Notes under the pieces: generated by a model
What the model was told of the DNA's origin: nothing
Databases searched by the model: none
Seen by the model: only the letters and a program-made list of their open reading frames with translations
Shown: piece after piece, positions 1 to 8,985 of the stretch
Layout of the letters: every line of letters starts with the position of its first letter
Position numbering within the stretch: the first letter of the stretch is position 1
Made by a program: the position numbers and the translations under genes
Assembly: GCA_947497945.1 (NCBI GenBank)
Contig: CANMIP010000002.1
Coordinates: 62,001-126,000, forward strand
DNA length: 64,000 bases
Direction of reading: 5' to 3'
DNA from: an uncultured Tropicimonas sp.
GTDB taxonomy: Bacteria > Pseudomonadota > Alphaproteobacteria > Rhodobacterales > Rhodobacteraceae

Positions 1-888
1 ATCGGCCACCTCTTCCTCGACCAGGACAGCTTCGGCACAGATGCAGACCTGGCCGCAATTGGCGTAGCGGGCGATGGAGGCAGCTTCGGCAGCCTTGTCG
101 ATATCGGCGTCTTTCAACACCACGAAGGGGGCGTTGCCGCCGAGTTCCAGCACCAGCGCCGCGAGATTTTCCGACGCGGATTTCGCAATCGCCTGCCCGC
201 CCGGCGTTGAACCGGTCATCGAGACAAGACGCGTCATGGGGGAGGTCACCAGCTTCGAGGCCATCTCGATGCCGGTGCCGCTCAGCATGTTGACCACGCC
301 AGCCGGAATACCCGCCTTGAGTACGAGCTTGCAGAACTCGGACGCCGTGACCGGCGTCACCTCGTTCGGCTTGAGGATCATCGTGTTGCCCGTGGCAAGC
401 GCCGGGCCAAGTTTCCGGCCGATCAGCGCCAATGGGTAATTGTAGGCGCAGAGCCCGATGGTCACACCATAGGGGACACGATAGATGAAAAGCTGCTCGT
501 TGGGCTGATCCGACGGGAAGATATCGCCACGCAACCGACGCGCGGCCTCGGCAGCGTAGGCCATGTAGCGGATCGTGTCGTCAACCTCGAAGCCGGCCTC
601 GGCCAAGGTCTTGCCTTGCTCGCGCACAAGCAGGTGGGCGAAACGCTCCTTCTCTGCCTTGAGGGCGTCGCAGAGCTTGTAGAGGTATTCGGCGCGGGTC
701 TGCGCGGGCAGGAGCGCCCAGGTTTTCTGCGCCTTGTAGGAGCTTTCGAGGGCGGCCTGGGCGTCTTGCGCTCCACAGTCGGGCATTTCGGCCCAGAGCT
801 CACCATTGGACGGGTCTTCGACCGAAAAGCGCTTTCCGGACGCGCTGTCGACCCACTCGTTGTCGATGAAGCAGCGGTAATATTCCAT
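1..888 (-). CDS. NAD-dependent aldehyde dehydrogenase, AldA-like (3' end outside window)
   Basis: The ORF starts at the ATG at 888 behind a GGGAGG-like ribosome site and runs off the left edge after 296 codons. Visible family motifs are the YNYPL segment after GLCA, the ELGGNAP glutamate motif and the catalytic-cysteine stretch [10 protein letters not shown] close to the window edge. That last stretch closely matches the region around the catalytic Cys of E. coli lactaldehyde/glycolaldehyde dehydrogenase AldA. The family oxidises small aldehydes to acids with NAD(P)+ in the cytoplasm. It is the last gene of the sugar ABC operon, 59 bases behind the second permease, so it probably oxidises an aldehyde released during catabolism of the imported sugar. 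Lactaldehyde from a deoxysugar is one possibility but is inference. The C-terminal part is not visible. Confidence 0.9.
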   Translation of the reverse strand, partial: MEYYRCFIDNEWVDSASGKRFSVEDPSNGELWAEMPDCGAQDAQAALESSYKAQKTWALLPAQTRAEYLYKLCDALKAEKERFAHLLVREQGKTLAEAGFEVDDTIRYMAYAAEAARRLRGDIFPSDQPNEQLFIYRVPYGVTIGLCAYNYPLALIGRKLGPALATGNTMILKPNEVTPVTASEFCKLVLKAGIPAGVVNMLSGTGIEMASKLVTSPMTRLVSMTGSTPGGQAIAKSASENLAALVLELGGNAPFVVLKDADIDKAAEAASIARYANCGQVCICAEAVLVEEEVAD

Positions 889-947
889 CCTGATCCTCCC
901 AAGGCATGGTCGCGACGCCGCAGCGTCCCTGTTCGATAGTCCGGGGC

Positions 948-1949
948 TCAGCCGGGAATGGCAGCCCCCTGAATGCGTGCCGCACGCGCCGCCTCGACGG
1001 CCTTTTGTTGGCGCACGGCGGAGATACGGTCGACGGCGACGGCGGCGAGAAGGACCGAGCCGCGCACGATGTCGTAGATGTAAGGCGACGCGTTCATCAG
1101 GTTCAGGCCATTGTCGATCAGGACAAGGAATACCGCGCCAATGACAGAGCCGGTGACCGTGCCCGATCCGCCCGTGAGCTTCGTTCCCCCGAGGATGACT
1201 GCCGCAATCACCGTGAACTCGATGCCGATGCCGATCCCCGATTGCAGCCCGCCGACCCGGGCCAGAAGGATCAGCGCGGCGATGCCCGTGACAAACCCCG
1301 AGGCCGCGTAGACCGCAATGGTGACCCGGTTCACCGGCAGGTTGGATTCCGTCGCAGACCGCGCCGAGTTGCCGATGGCACGGGTGTAGACGCCGAAACG
1401 GGTGCGGGTGAACGCATAGACACCGATGACGAAGACCGCGATCAGGATCAGGATCGGCACCGGGATCGAGAAGATCTTTCCATTGCCGAGAAAGCCCATT
1501 TCGCGCGGAACCGGGATGTTCTGGGCGCCCGTCAGGTGGATCGCCGCGCCACGATAGATCGAATAGGTCGCCAGCGTCGTGATCAGAGGCGAGATCCGAA
1601 ACTTCACCACAAGAACACCGTTGAGCGCCCCGAGACCCGTCGCGCAGGTCATCGCGGCCGAAAAAGCGATCAGGTAGCTCTCCGTATCGATCATCAACTG
1701 GGCAAAGAGCGCCGAGGTGAAGAACAGGATCGCACCGACCGAAATGTCGATACCCGCCGTCAGGATGATGAAGGTCATGCCGATGGCCATGATCGCGGTG
1801 ACGGAACTCTGCACCAGGATAGATTGCAAGTTGGAGAGGGTCAGGAAGACCGGGGAGACCGCCGTCAGGATGCCGGCCAGCACGATGGTCGCGACGGCAA
1901 TTGCCATCCATTTCTGCCGTGCGAACACTCTGCGAATTGCATCAGGCAT
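948..1949 (-). CDS. Sugar ABC transporter permease (RbsC/BPD_transp_2 type), second of two
   Basis: About 333 residues with many hydrophobic helices and the conserved segments [17 protein letters not shown] and [15 protein letters not shown] typical of RbsC-like inner-membrane permeases. The start is the ATG at 1949 (MPDAIRR), which overlaps the stop of the ATPase gene by 8 bases. The frame stays open further upstream, but that part only shadows the ATPase gene. Translational coupling in a binding protein-permease-ATPase-permease operon is evident. Two different permease genes imply a heterodimeric channel. The C-terminal tail is charged and Ala-rich. The substrate cannot be read from the sequence. 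Confidence 0.93.
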   Translation of the reverse strand: MPDAIRRVFARQKWMAIAVATIVLAGILTAVSPVFLTLSNLQSILVQSSVTAIMAIGMTFIILTAGIDISVGAILFFTSALFAQLMIDTESYLIAFSAAMTCATGLGALNGVLVVKFRISPLITTLATYSIYRGAAIHLTGAQNIPVPREMGFLGNGKIFSIPVPILILIAVFVIGVYAFTRTRFGVYTRAIGNSARSATESNLPVNRVTIAVYAASGFVTGIAALILLARVGGLQSGIGIGIEFTVIAAVILGGTKLTGGSGTVTGSVIGAVFLVLIDNGLNLMNASPYIYDIVRGSVLLAAVAVDRISAVRQQKAVEAARAARIQGAAIPG

Positions 1950-3480
1950 TGCCGTTGCTCCCGTTCCCGGCACTCGCGGCCAGCGAGATGATCTTGACCG
2001 AGTCATAGGCCTCGCGCTGGAACTCACCCACGATATGCCCCTTTCGCATGACGAGCAGCCGGTGCGTGGTGTGCAGCAGTTCCGGCAGGTCAGACGAGAC
2101 GATGACAACCGCCCTGCCCGCCCGCGCCAGCTCGGCAATCGTTGCATGGATATCGAACTTGGCTCCAATATCGACACCCTTGGTCGGCTCGTCGAAAATG
2201 AGGATCTCGGGCGCCATCGAGAGCCAGCGGCCAAGAAGCACTTTCTGCTGGTTGCCGCCCGACAGGTCGCTCACGTGATTTTCGATGGAGGGCACGGAGA
2301 TGTCTCGTTCCCGGACCACGTCCGATGCACGCGCCTTCTCCCCCCTGAACCCGATCCCCCTCAGGCTGCGCGTCACGAAGTTGAGTATGGCTGCGGCAGA
2401 GAGGTTCTCGCGCACCGGGCGATTGAGGAACAACCCGTTGGTGCGGCGGTCCTCGGGCACATAGCAGACGCCGCGCGCCTTCATCGCCTTGACCGTTATG
2501 GGCGAGACCTTCTCTCCCTTCACGAAGACATCGCCCGTTGCCGCGCGCAGGCCGAAAATCGCCTCGGCGATCTCGGTTCGCCCCGCCCCCATCAGGCCGG
2601 AAATCCCGAGAATCTCGCCCTTGTGAACAGTGAAGTCGATGCCGTCGAAATCGATAGCGGACAGCCCCTGGACCCGAAGTGCCTCCACCTCGCCTGGCGG
2701 ATGGAGATCGATCTTCGAATCCTCGATCGTGCGTCCGACCATCATCTCTTCGAGTTGGCGCTGCGGAACGTCGGACAGGTAGCCGCCGCCGACCTGCTTG
2801 CCGTCCCTGAGCACGATGAACTTGTCGCAGACGCGGTAGATCTCCTCCATGAAGTGGGAGATGAAAATGATTGCCACGCCACGTGCTTTCAGCGTGTCGA
2901 TAATGGCGAAGAGCTTCTCGCGCTCAACCGCGGTCAGCGAGGTCGTCGGTTCGTCGAGAATGAGGACCCGGTCGGCATGAAGCAGCGCCTTGGCGATCTC
3001 GACCACTTGCTGACGCCCGGAGCCGAGGCTCTCGATGGTCGCCTGCGTGTCGATCTCGATCCCGAGGAACTCCAGTTGCTCTCGCGCGATCCTGTCGGCC
3101 TCGCGCCAGTCGACCCGCGCCGGCTTGCCCGGCAGATCGCTGATGCACATGTTCTCGGCCACCGTGAGCGAACCGAAGAGCGAAAGTTCCTGGTGCACCG
3201 CAGATATCCCGTGGGCCGGCCCGTCGATATGCGGCACGACCTCGCCCTCGACCAGGATCTCGCCGTTGCTTGGCTGAAGCAGCCCGCAGAGCATGTTCTT
3301 GGTTGTCGACTTGCCCGCGCCGTTTTCTCCGACGAGACCGATCACCTCTCCGGGATGGATATCGAAGGAAACGTCATCCACGACCGTCTTGCCCGCGAAG
3401 GCCTTGGAAAGGTTGCGGACCGAGAGGACAGGCTTGGCGTCCGTGGCCGCAATAGTGTCGGCGGCTCGGTTCATCATCAT
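1942..3480 (-). CDS. Sugar ABC transporter ATP-binding protein, RbsA-type duplicated ATPase
   Basis: 512 residues with two nucleotide-binding domains. The first has a complete Walker A (GENGAGKST, about residues 51-59), a Walker B ending LILDEPT and a Q-rich signature region (LGSGRQQ). The second has the degenerate Walker A GLMGAGRTE usual for RbsA/MglA proteins, the signature LSGGNQQKV and a second LIFDEPT. It energises import of a sugar or sugar-like compound across the inner membrane. The start ATG at 3480 overlaps the stop of the upstream permease (ATGA), with two further ATG codons directly after it. The gene sits between the two permease genes of the operon. Family assignment is secure; the substrate is unknown. 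Confidence 0.95.
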   Translation of the reverse strand: MMMNRAADTIAATDAKPVLSVRNLSKAFAGKTVVDDVSFDIHPGEVIGLVGENGAGKSTTKNMLCGLLQPSNGEILVEGEVVPHIDGPAHGISAVHQELSLFGSLTVAENMCISDLPGKPARVDWREADRIAREQLEFLGIEIDTQATIESLGSGRQQVVEIAKALLHADRVLILDEPTTSLTAVEREKLFAIIDTLKARGVAIIFISHFMEEIYRVCDKFIVLRDGKQVGGGYLSDVPQRQLEEMMVGRTIEDSKIDLHPPGEVEALRVQGLSAIDFDGIDFTVHKGEILGISGLMGAGRTEIAEAIFGLRAATGDVFVKGEKVSPITVKAMKARGVCYVPEDRRTNGLFLNRPVRENLSAAAILNFVTRSLRGIGFRGEKARASDVVRERDISVPSIENHVSDLSGGNQQKVLLGRWLSMAPEILIFDEPTKGVDIGAKFDIHATIAELARAGRAVVIVSSDLPELLHTTHRLLVMRKGHIVGEFQREAYDSVKIISLAASAGNGSNGNA

Positions 3481-4421
3481 ACTGCCCTCTGTCCACTGAA
3501 CTTCATCGCCAGCCAGGTCCCGAAGAAGATCAGGATGCCTTGAATGATGAGCTGGTCGTAGAAGGGAATTCCGACAAGGTTCAGCCCGTTGGTGAGGATC
3601 GCCAGCAACATCACACCGAGGACAGTGCGCTCGATGGAGCCCTCCCCACCGGTCATTGCCGTGCCACCGAGAACAACGGCGCCGATGATGATCAACAGCA
3701 AGGTGTCACCGACGCCGGGAATGGCGTTGCCGAGATTGGCGATCGAAATGAAGCCGGCCACCCCGGCCAGCACACCCGCCACCAGGTAGACGCTGAACTC
3801 GATGAAGGAGACGTTGATCCCCGCGTAGCGCGCCGAATTCGGGTTGGAGCCGACCAGCATCACCTGGCGCCCCCAGGTCGTCTTGCCGAGGGCAAATACC
3901 GAGACAAGCACCAGGACCAGACCGACCATGGTGACGGCAGGGATGCCCATCCAGGACATGAAACCGAAATCGAGCACCCAGAACGGCGTGCCCTTTACCG
4001 CGATACCCTGGCTGAGCACAAAGGCGATGCCGCGGGCAATGAGCTGCGTCGCCATGGTGGTGATGAACGGTGTCAGCTTGAAATACCCGATGAGGATGCC
4101 GTTGACGGCGCCGAACACCATGCCGACGGCAACCGCTGTCACCAATCCAAGGGGAACGCTGTTCGTCTGGGCCATGACAATGCCGGCGACGACGGCGGAA
4201 ACCGATATGACGGTCGAGATCGAAAGATCGATCCCGCCGATCAGGAAGACGAAGGTCATGCCGATGGCCGCGATCAGGACGACCGCATTGGCGCCAAGCA
4301 TGGCTTCGATGTTTCCCGATGTCATGAAGTAGGGAGAGAACAAGGAGAAGGCGACCGCCAGGGCCGCGATGATAGGGATCGCGGGATAGGTCTTGAGGGA
4401 TGCCAGTGTGGATTTCATCAT
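3477..4421 (-). CDS. Sugar ABC transporter permease (RbsC/BPD_transp_2 type), first of two
   Basis: 314 residues, mostly hydrophobic, with the family segments GMTFVFLIGGIDLSIST and GAVVLGGTAMTGGEGS. It is an inner-membrane permease related to, but clearly different from, the second permease of the operon. It begins with two adjacent ATG codons at 4421 and 4418. The stop overlaps the ATPase start by an ATGA junction. It lies 75 bases downstream of the binding-protein gene, enough room for a hairpin that could lower expression relative to the binding protein, although no strong one is evident. It presumably pairs with the product of 948-1949. Confidence 0.93.
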   Translation of the reverse strand: MMKSTLASLKTYPAIPIIAALAVAFSLFSPYFMTSGNIEAMLGANAVVLIAAIGMTFVFLIGGIDLSISTVISVSAVVAGIVMAQTNSVPLGLVTAVAVGMVFGAVNGILIGYFKLTPFITTMATQLIARGIAFVLSQGIAVKGTPFWVLDFGFMSWMGIPAVTMVGLVLVLVSVFALGKTTWGRQVMLVGSNPNSARYAGINVSFIEFSVYLVAGVLAGVAGFISIANLGNAIPGVGDTLLLIIIGAVVLGGTAMTGGEGSIERTVLGVMLLAILTNGLNLVGIPFYDQLIIQGILIFFGTWLAMKFSGQRAV

Positions 4422-4496
4422 TGCCTGAAGCTGCCCGGGATTGGTCGCGATGGAGCGCGCCGGACCGCCGACGCGCTCATTGTCTTGAAGGATCGC

Positions 4497-5447
4497 CTAT
4501 TTGGCGCCCCAGATCTTGGCCTTGTTCGCTTCGGCGTCGGCGCCGGTGTAGAAATCGCCCGGGATCACGTTGGTCCGCTCGACCTCCTTGCCATCAAGGA
4601 TATCAGCGACCAGCGCCACTGCCTTGCGACCGGTGGCTTCCGTGCCCATCACGACAAAGCCGTCTGCAACGCCCTTGACCACCGCCTGGTAACCATCGTT
4701 GGAGCCATTCACACCGGTCACGACCACATGGCCGTCTTCACCAACAGGAACAATCTTGCCGAGGTCTGCCAGGACGGTTTCGACACCAGGAATGTGGGTG
4801 TCGGTCGCGGCGAACACGGCCTTGATGTCGGGGTTGGCCTGGAAGGCGTTCTGGGTGCCGGACAGAGCCCGCGCGGAATCCCAGTCGGTTGGCACTTCGA
4901 TCAGCTTGACGTTGTCAAGGCCGGCGATGCCTTCGCGGAACCCCTTGGAGCGGTCGATTCCGTTCTGATCATTGAGCGCGCCGATCAGTTCGACGATGGC
5001 GATCTCGCCGTCGACACCCTTGAGCGCCTCTGCCGTGTGCTCACCGGCGAGCCGGCCATCCCAGATCGAGTCGGGGCCGACAAAGGCCTGAACGACGCGG
5101 CTGTCGGGCAGGTCCCGGTCATAGGCCACAACCGGAATCCCGGCCTTCTTCGCCGCCATGAGTGCGCGTTCGATCGTGTTCTGGTCGACGGCACAGACGA
5201 GGATCGCGTCAACTTCCTGCGTGATCAGGGACTGGATCTGGGCGTTCTGCTGCTGGGCGTCACCATCCGCGACCACCTCGACGACCTCGTAGCCGCGATC
5301 ACCGGCTTCCGCCTTGATGCCATTGTTCACGGCCACGCGGCTTTCGAACAGCTGATCGACCGAAAGACCGATCTTGATGTCTTCTGCCCAGGCTGCGGAC
5401 GTCATGAGCACTGCGGTCGCCGCCAGGGCGCCAAATATTTTCTTCAT
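4497..5447 (-). CDS. Periplasmic sugar-binding protein of the ABC importer (Peripla_BP_4)
   Basis: 316 residues starting MKKIFGALAATA with a signal peptide cleaved around AWA/ED (residue 21). The mature part has the RbsB/Peripla_BP_4 layout: KIGLSVDQLFESR at the N terminus, a VDAILVCAVDQN strand, GIPVVAYDRDLPD in the hinge-facing loop, and GVNGSNDGY with an EAT motif near the C terminus. The start is set by a GGGAGG site a few bases upstream. It is the first gene of the operon and delivers the substrate to the permease pair. The family binds pentoses, hexoses and related compounds. Similarity within the family does not fix the ligand; the AldA-like dehydrogenase downstream is the only metabolic clue. 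Confidence 0.92.
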   Translation of the reverse strand: MKKIFGALAATAVLMTSAAWAEDIKIGLSVDQLFESRVAVNNGIKAEAGDRGYEVVEVVADGDAQQQNAQIQSLITQEVDAILVCAVDQNTIERALMAAKKAGIPVVAYDRDLPDSRVVQAFVGPDSIWDGRLAGEHTAEALKGVDGEIAIVELIGALNDQNGIDRSKGFREGIAGLDNVKLIEVPTDWDSARALSGTQNAFQANPDIKAVFAATDTHIPGVETVLADLGKIVPVGEDGHVVVTGVNGSNDGYQAVVKGVADGFVVMGTEATGRKAVALVADILDGKEVERTNVIPGDFYTGADAEANKAKIWGAK

Positions 5448-5975
5448 GGTGAGAAACCTCCCGTTTTCGGATGCGACGAACAGGGTCGCGGTAAAGCTGC
5501 CCGGCTCGATTGCCGGAACTCGACAGCCACGCCTCCCTGCGCTGCCTCGATAATTTCATATAGGCAAGTTATTTGCACCCACGCAACCTAAAACTACCAG
5601 ACGGACCTCCGTTGACAATCGAGAACGCAGTCGCCGCGCCAACCTGCACACGCAATAGTGCATACATTGAAAGAACCCAACAGAACCAATTTATAATATT
5701 GATTTTAAAAACAATTATTCCACGCCCCGTGATCAGATCCGCTTGTGTGACGCCGCAACCCGGTGGGATTTAGAATCACACGCCAGCATTGAACGGGCCG
5801 CTCCTGGGCCCTTATGCGCCTCTCTAGGGGACGCCGACAAAGCGATCAAAACGGTTCAAAAGAGCATTCCGTACTGTCTCCGGATAGCCAAGTGCAACAC
5901 AATGGCCAAGCCGCCTGCCTTTATCCAGGCGGCTCTGATGCTGTAGCCGCCCGAGGCGGCGTCTGATGTGCCAAG
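5448..5975. other. Gene-free upstream region of the ABC operon
   Basis: No supportable protein gene. The stretch at about 5550-5590 and the unusually AT-rich block at about 5680-5725 are the best places for the promoter and regulator site of the minus-strand ABC operon, but no convincing -35/-10 pair could be fixed. The part from 5905 on contains two strong GC hairpins, listed separately, that lead into the IS110 relic. The regulator of the ABC operon is not in the window. Confidence 0.5.
5910..5960 (+). repeat. Two adjacent GC hairpins upstream of an IS110 transposase relic
   Basis: The first inverted repeat has arms GCCGCCTG (5910-5917) and CAGGCGGC (5926-5933) around an 8-base loop. The second has GCCGCC (5946-5951) and GGCGGC (5955-5960) around CGA. 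Each is followed by a near-identical TCTGATG tail, so the unit is imperfectly duplicated. They lie directly in front of the IS110 transposase remnant on the same strand. In the IS110 subgroup the noncoding end upstream of the transposase encodes the structured bridge RNA. A relic of such an RNA is possible but unproven; a transcription terminator is less likely because no T-run follows. Confidence 0.55.
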
Positions 5976-6390
5976 GTGGGTTTATCACAATCCACATTGG
6001 AGGTGGTTAAGTCAGGGTTTCCTATTGTCGGGCTGGACCTTGCGAAGCGTGTTTTCCTGGCACAGGACGATGACGCGCAAGGCCATGTTGTGTTTCGCAG
6101 GACGCCGAGGCGCAGTCTGCTTCTCGATTTCTTCGGTCGACGTAGCCTTGCATCGTCGCGCCGAACGGGGCCGTGAGTTCGAAGAAACTGATTGCCGTGG
6201 TCGAGGATGAGCCATCCGGGCTGCAGCGGGTTGCATGCCTGGTTCTGGAGGAAGTCATCGGTGCACTGTCAGATCTTGAAACCCAGATTGGCACGTTGAA
6301 GCCGAGACCAGGGACCGCGCGCAAAACAACGAGCTGTCTCGGCGACCGATGACGATTCCAGTGATTGCTCCCATTTTTCTCCGGGATTGA
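5976..6390 (+). mobile_element. Eroded IS110-family transposase (N-terminal and middle fragments)
   Basis: From about 6014 the plus strand reads IVGLDLAKRVF followed by HVVFRRTPRRSLLLDFF, the N-terminal RuvC-like (DEDD) start of IS110 transposases including the first catalytic Asp. After about 55 codons the reading breaks. In a second frame SGLQRVACLVLEEVIGALSD (about 6200-6280) matches the helical middle segment. In a third frame ELSRRPMTIPVIAPI (about 6325-6372) matches the conserved RLMTIPGIGPI motif. The central region and the C terminus are absent. This is a pseudogene with internal deletion and at least two frame changes. Ends and target site could not be defined. Confidence 0.7.
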
Positions 6391-7172
6391 CAGTGTTTGC
6401 ATGAGGCGCCCAAAGGCCGATTTCCAAGGCGGACGCCCTGACCGAGCCACCACGCTCGCGCGTGATGCGACACATAGGCAAGAAAGACCGATTTCCACAC
6501 TTGAACAGACGAGCGCATTTCATTATTTTGTATGTTTTTCAGATATTTAAATTGACATCCGTCACCCCAGACAGTTTTCCAGCACAGAGAAACCACGCCC
6601 CCTCAAGAACGGGGAGCATTGAAGCAACAGGCGCCCCACAGGTCTCGATTTTGGACCACAGTTTGAACCGCAAAATGGACCGCATTGGAATTCTCTGGAA
6701 AGGGTGTTCCTTACCCCAAGAACACATGACGCCGCTCAGGCAGGGCTTCGAGGGCCACTCGATTCGCGCGGTCGCGTTCCCGGTTTCTCTGGAGTCTCGG
6801 GTCCCGGTATTCGAGCCTGCTTTTCAGAGCATGTAAGATCTTTCAGGCGGGATCGTTATGCAGGCGCAAGGAACAGCCAAGGACGAAAAGGAACTTCCGC
6901 CTCGGGCTGAATACCAGATCAGGTTTGTCAGGTTGGTCCATTCGATGCAGCCGATACCGATTGCCCCTGCCGTGCACCAAGCGGCGCATGGTCACCGCTG
7001 GCTTCGTGTTCATTGATTTGATGCGCCGGACATTCTCGCTGCGGCGGTCGAGGGGGGGGGAACGACTGGTCCGTCGCGGTCCGCAACGGGCGGGTCGAAA
7101 AACCATGGCCGGTTTCGGCGCGCGGCAAGTCGATGTAGAGGCGACCCGAAGACCGGAACGTGAGGGAACAGG
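6391..7172. other. Gene-poor stretch between the IS110 relic and the hydratase gene
   Basis: No gene can be supported firmly. A 52-codon plus-strand frame at 6858-7016 (starting MQAQGTAKDEKELPP) has protein-like composition but no good ribosome site and no recognised family. A run of nine G lies at 7052-7060. The final bases contain the ribosome site (GAGGG at 7162-7166) of the hydratase gene. The promoter of the hydratase gene is presumably here but was not identified. Confidence 0.4.
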
Positions 7173-7892
7173 ATGAACATGGTTGAACAGATCGCCACGG
7201 CTCTGGCCGAGGCCCACCGGACGGGAAAGCGGATCGATGTGTCGGCGTTTCCAGTACCGAACTACGAACAGGCGTTGGAGATCCAGAGGCGAGTGCAGGC
7301 AGGGCTGGGCGCAGTCTCCGGGTTCAAGGTCGCGCGGCGGGCAGAAGGCGCGCCGGTGATCGCGCCGATCCGGTCGGATTGCACGCGTCCCTCCGGGGCG
7401 TCGGTGCCGGTGCGCGACGTCATGGGAATCGAATTGGAGATCGGGTTTGAACTCACCGCCGACCCCTCTGGAGACATGCTTGCTGATCCGAAGGTCTTTT
7501 TCCGGCCCCGCATCGTTCTCGAACTGGTCGACACGCGCCTGAGCGGGGCAGCGGAGAGCCCCATGCTCAAGCTCGCGGACATGCAGATCAACGCAGGTGT
7601 CGTGATAGGCCCGGCGATGGAGGGCTGGGACGGTCGGGATTTCGGGCAGGTCGGAGTTGCGTTGCGCTGCGGAACGAAACAGGTTGTGAATGGCAGGGCC
7701 ACGGTGCCCGGCGGCTCGGCACTGGCGAACCTCGCGCTGCTTTGCGGTCATGTCGGCGCGCATTGCGGCGGCTTGAGGAAGGGACAGATCATCCTGACGG
7801 GCTCGCTCTCCGGGCTTGAGTATTTCCCCGCCGACACAGAGGTGCATGGCAAGATCGACGCCCTTGGGGAGATCAACTGCCAGCTGACGTGA
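7173..7892 (+). CDS. 2-keto-4-pentenoate hydratase / FAH-superfamily protein
   Basis: 239 residues. The central part IELEIGFEL and the later PMLKLADMQINAGVVIGPA, VVNG and LTGSLSG segments follow the 2-hydroxypenta-2,4-dienoate hydratase (MhpD) pattern, including the E-x-E type metal-binding stretch. The family adds water to 2-oxoalk-4-enoates or, in relatives, decarboxylates oxo-acids with Mg2+. GAGGG six bases before ATG 7173 sets the start; a second ATG is at 7179. Its 3' end overlaps the convergent LysR gene by 20 bases. It is on the same strand as the hydantoinase operon but separated from it by the regulator, so a shared pathway is only a suggestion. The substrate is unknown. Confidence 0.82.
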   Translation: MNMVEQIATALAEAHRTGKRIDVSAFPVPNYEQALEIQRRVQAGLGAVSGFKVARRAEGAPVIAPIRSDCTRPSGASVPVRDVMGIELEIGFELTADPSGDMLADPKVFFRPRIVLELVDTRLSGAAESPMLKLADMQINAGVVIGPAMEGWDGRDFGQVGVALRCGTKQVVNGRATVPGGSALANLALLCGHVGAHCGGLRKGQIILTGSLSGLEYFPADTEVHGKIDALGEINCQLT

Positions 7893-8820
7893 GCGGCCCT
7901 CCCCGGGCATTTTCGAGCAGCGTGATGGTACGGGCAACGAGATATTCCGCAACCATCCGGGCCGCGCGTGACAGCGGGCGGCGGCTGTCGATCGCCACTG
8001 AGATCGTCGGGTTGGTCAGGCCCTCGTCGGACAAGGGCAGCAAGAGCAGTTCGCCGCTGCTCAGCTCCGGCTGCACGTCGAGTTCGGAGGAGATCATGGC
8101 CAGGTTTCCCTGCCGGAGCGCGTGTTTGAGAAGCTGAAGCGAATTCGAGGTCAGGACCGGGACATTCTCGACAAAGAACCAGGCGTGTCGGTTGTCGAGA
8201 TACTGGCGCGTCGGCAAGAAGGCGCTCTGTGACACCAACCCGTGCCCACTGACCTTCGCAAGGGTGATATCGGACATCCTTGCCAGCGGGTGCCCCGGAG
8301 CGACGATGCATCCGAAGCGCAACGCCGTGCTCCAGAGAACATGCTGATGACTAAGTCTTGGCAGGTTGAATGCCATGGCGACTTCTACGCTGCCCTCGTC
8401 CAATGCGCGGGCGGCATCGACCGGTGGCACGATCTCGACATTCAGGCGGATGTTCGGATGTTCGGCCAGGAGCCATCCGTGCAGGTCTTCGAGCACGCCG
8501 TTCACGAGACTGTCCATCGCAACCAGCCTCACACTGCCGCGTTCCTGCCCACGCATTTCAAGCAAGTCTGTTTCGAGCCGTTCGGCATCCGAGCGCCACC
8601 GCCGCGCCATGACGACCATCGCCTCTCCGGCCGCGGTCGGGCGCATTCCACGTGGCATCCGCTCGAAAAGCGGCACGCGATTCGCTTCTTCGAGAGATTT
8701 GATCTGACGGTCGATCGCCGATGCGGCGATTCCGATGGCCCGAGAGGCTGCCTGGATCGAGCCGTGTTTCACAACCGCCTCGACATAGAGCAGAGGGCGC
8801 GGGACGAGGTGCAAATTCAT
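7873..8820 (-). CDS. LysR-family transcriptional regulator of the hydantoinase/TRAP operon
   Basis: From ATG 8820 (MNLHLVPRPLLYV) the protein has 315 residues. An N-terminal winged helix-turn-helix (GSIQAASRAIGIAASAIDRQIKSLEE) is followed by the LysR effector-binding domain (GSVRLVAMDSLVNGVLEDL, then GCIVAPGHPLAR). The open frame continues upstream to 8892, but that start would place extra residues before the conserved N terminus and lacks family support. It is divergent from the amidohydrolase operon across about 165 bases containing two palindromes, the classic LysR arrangement. It probably activates that operon in response to the transported substrate (inference). Confidence 0.92.
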   Translation of the reverse strand: MNLHLVPRPLLYVEAVVKHGSIQAASRAIGIAASAIDRQIKSLEEANRVPLFERMPRGMRPTAAGEAMVVMARRWRSDAERLETDLLEMRGQERGSVRLVAMDSLVNGVLEDLHGWLLAEHPNIRLNVEIVPPVDAARALDEGSVEVAMAFNLPRLSHQHVLWSTALRFGCIVAPGHPLARMSDITLAKVSGHGLVSQSAFLPTRQYLDNRHAWFFVENVPVLTSNSLQLLKHALRQGNLAMISSELDVQPELSSGELLLLPLSDEGLTNPTISVAIDSRRPLSRAARMVAEYLVARTITLLENARGGPLTSAGS

Positions 8821-8839
8821 GCGAAACGGCTCCAGACTG

Positions 8840-8888
8840 CATTCTCTTTTCGAGAATGGATAGTCGCCTTTTTTGCCATAGATGGCAA
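8840..8888. promoter_or_regulatory. Two palindromic operator candidates between LysR gene and hydantoinase operon
   Basis: Palindrome 1 has arms CATTCTC (8840-8846) and GAGAATG (8852-8858), spacer TTTTC. Its ATTC-N9-GAAT form fits a LysR-type T-N11-A box. Palindrome 2 has arms TTGCCAT (8873-8879) and ATGGCAA (8882-8888) around AG, closer to LacI/GntR-type operators. Both lie in the divergent promoter region. The first is the likely LysR site. The second may be a second regulator's site or part of an extended one. Assignment to proteins is inference. Confidence 0.6.
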
Positions 8889-8985
8889 TCATGTCTCTCG
8901 CTACCCTTTCCGGAGAAAGCCCCCTTGGAGCGAGACCGGATATGCATTGGAAGACCGCCGCCCACCGTGCCGAAGGTGCCTATGC

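Noticed and set aside
906-5591. Long plus-strand frames antisense to the ABC operon
   Set aside because: All are Asp/Arg/His-rich shadows of strongly supported transporter genes.
6843-7952. Long minus-strand open frame of 369 codons opposite the hydratase gene
   Set aside because: It is Arg/Pro/His-rich, has no recognisable motif and is the antisense shadow of a well-supported gene.
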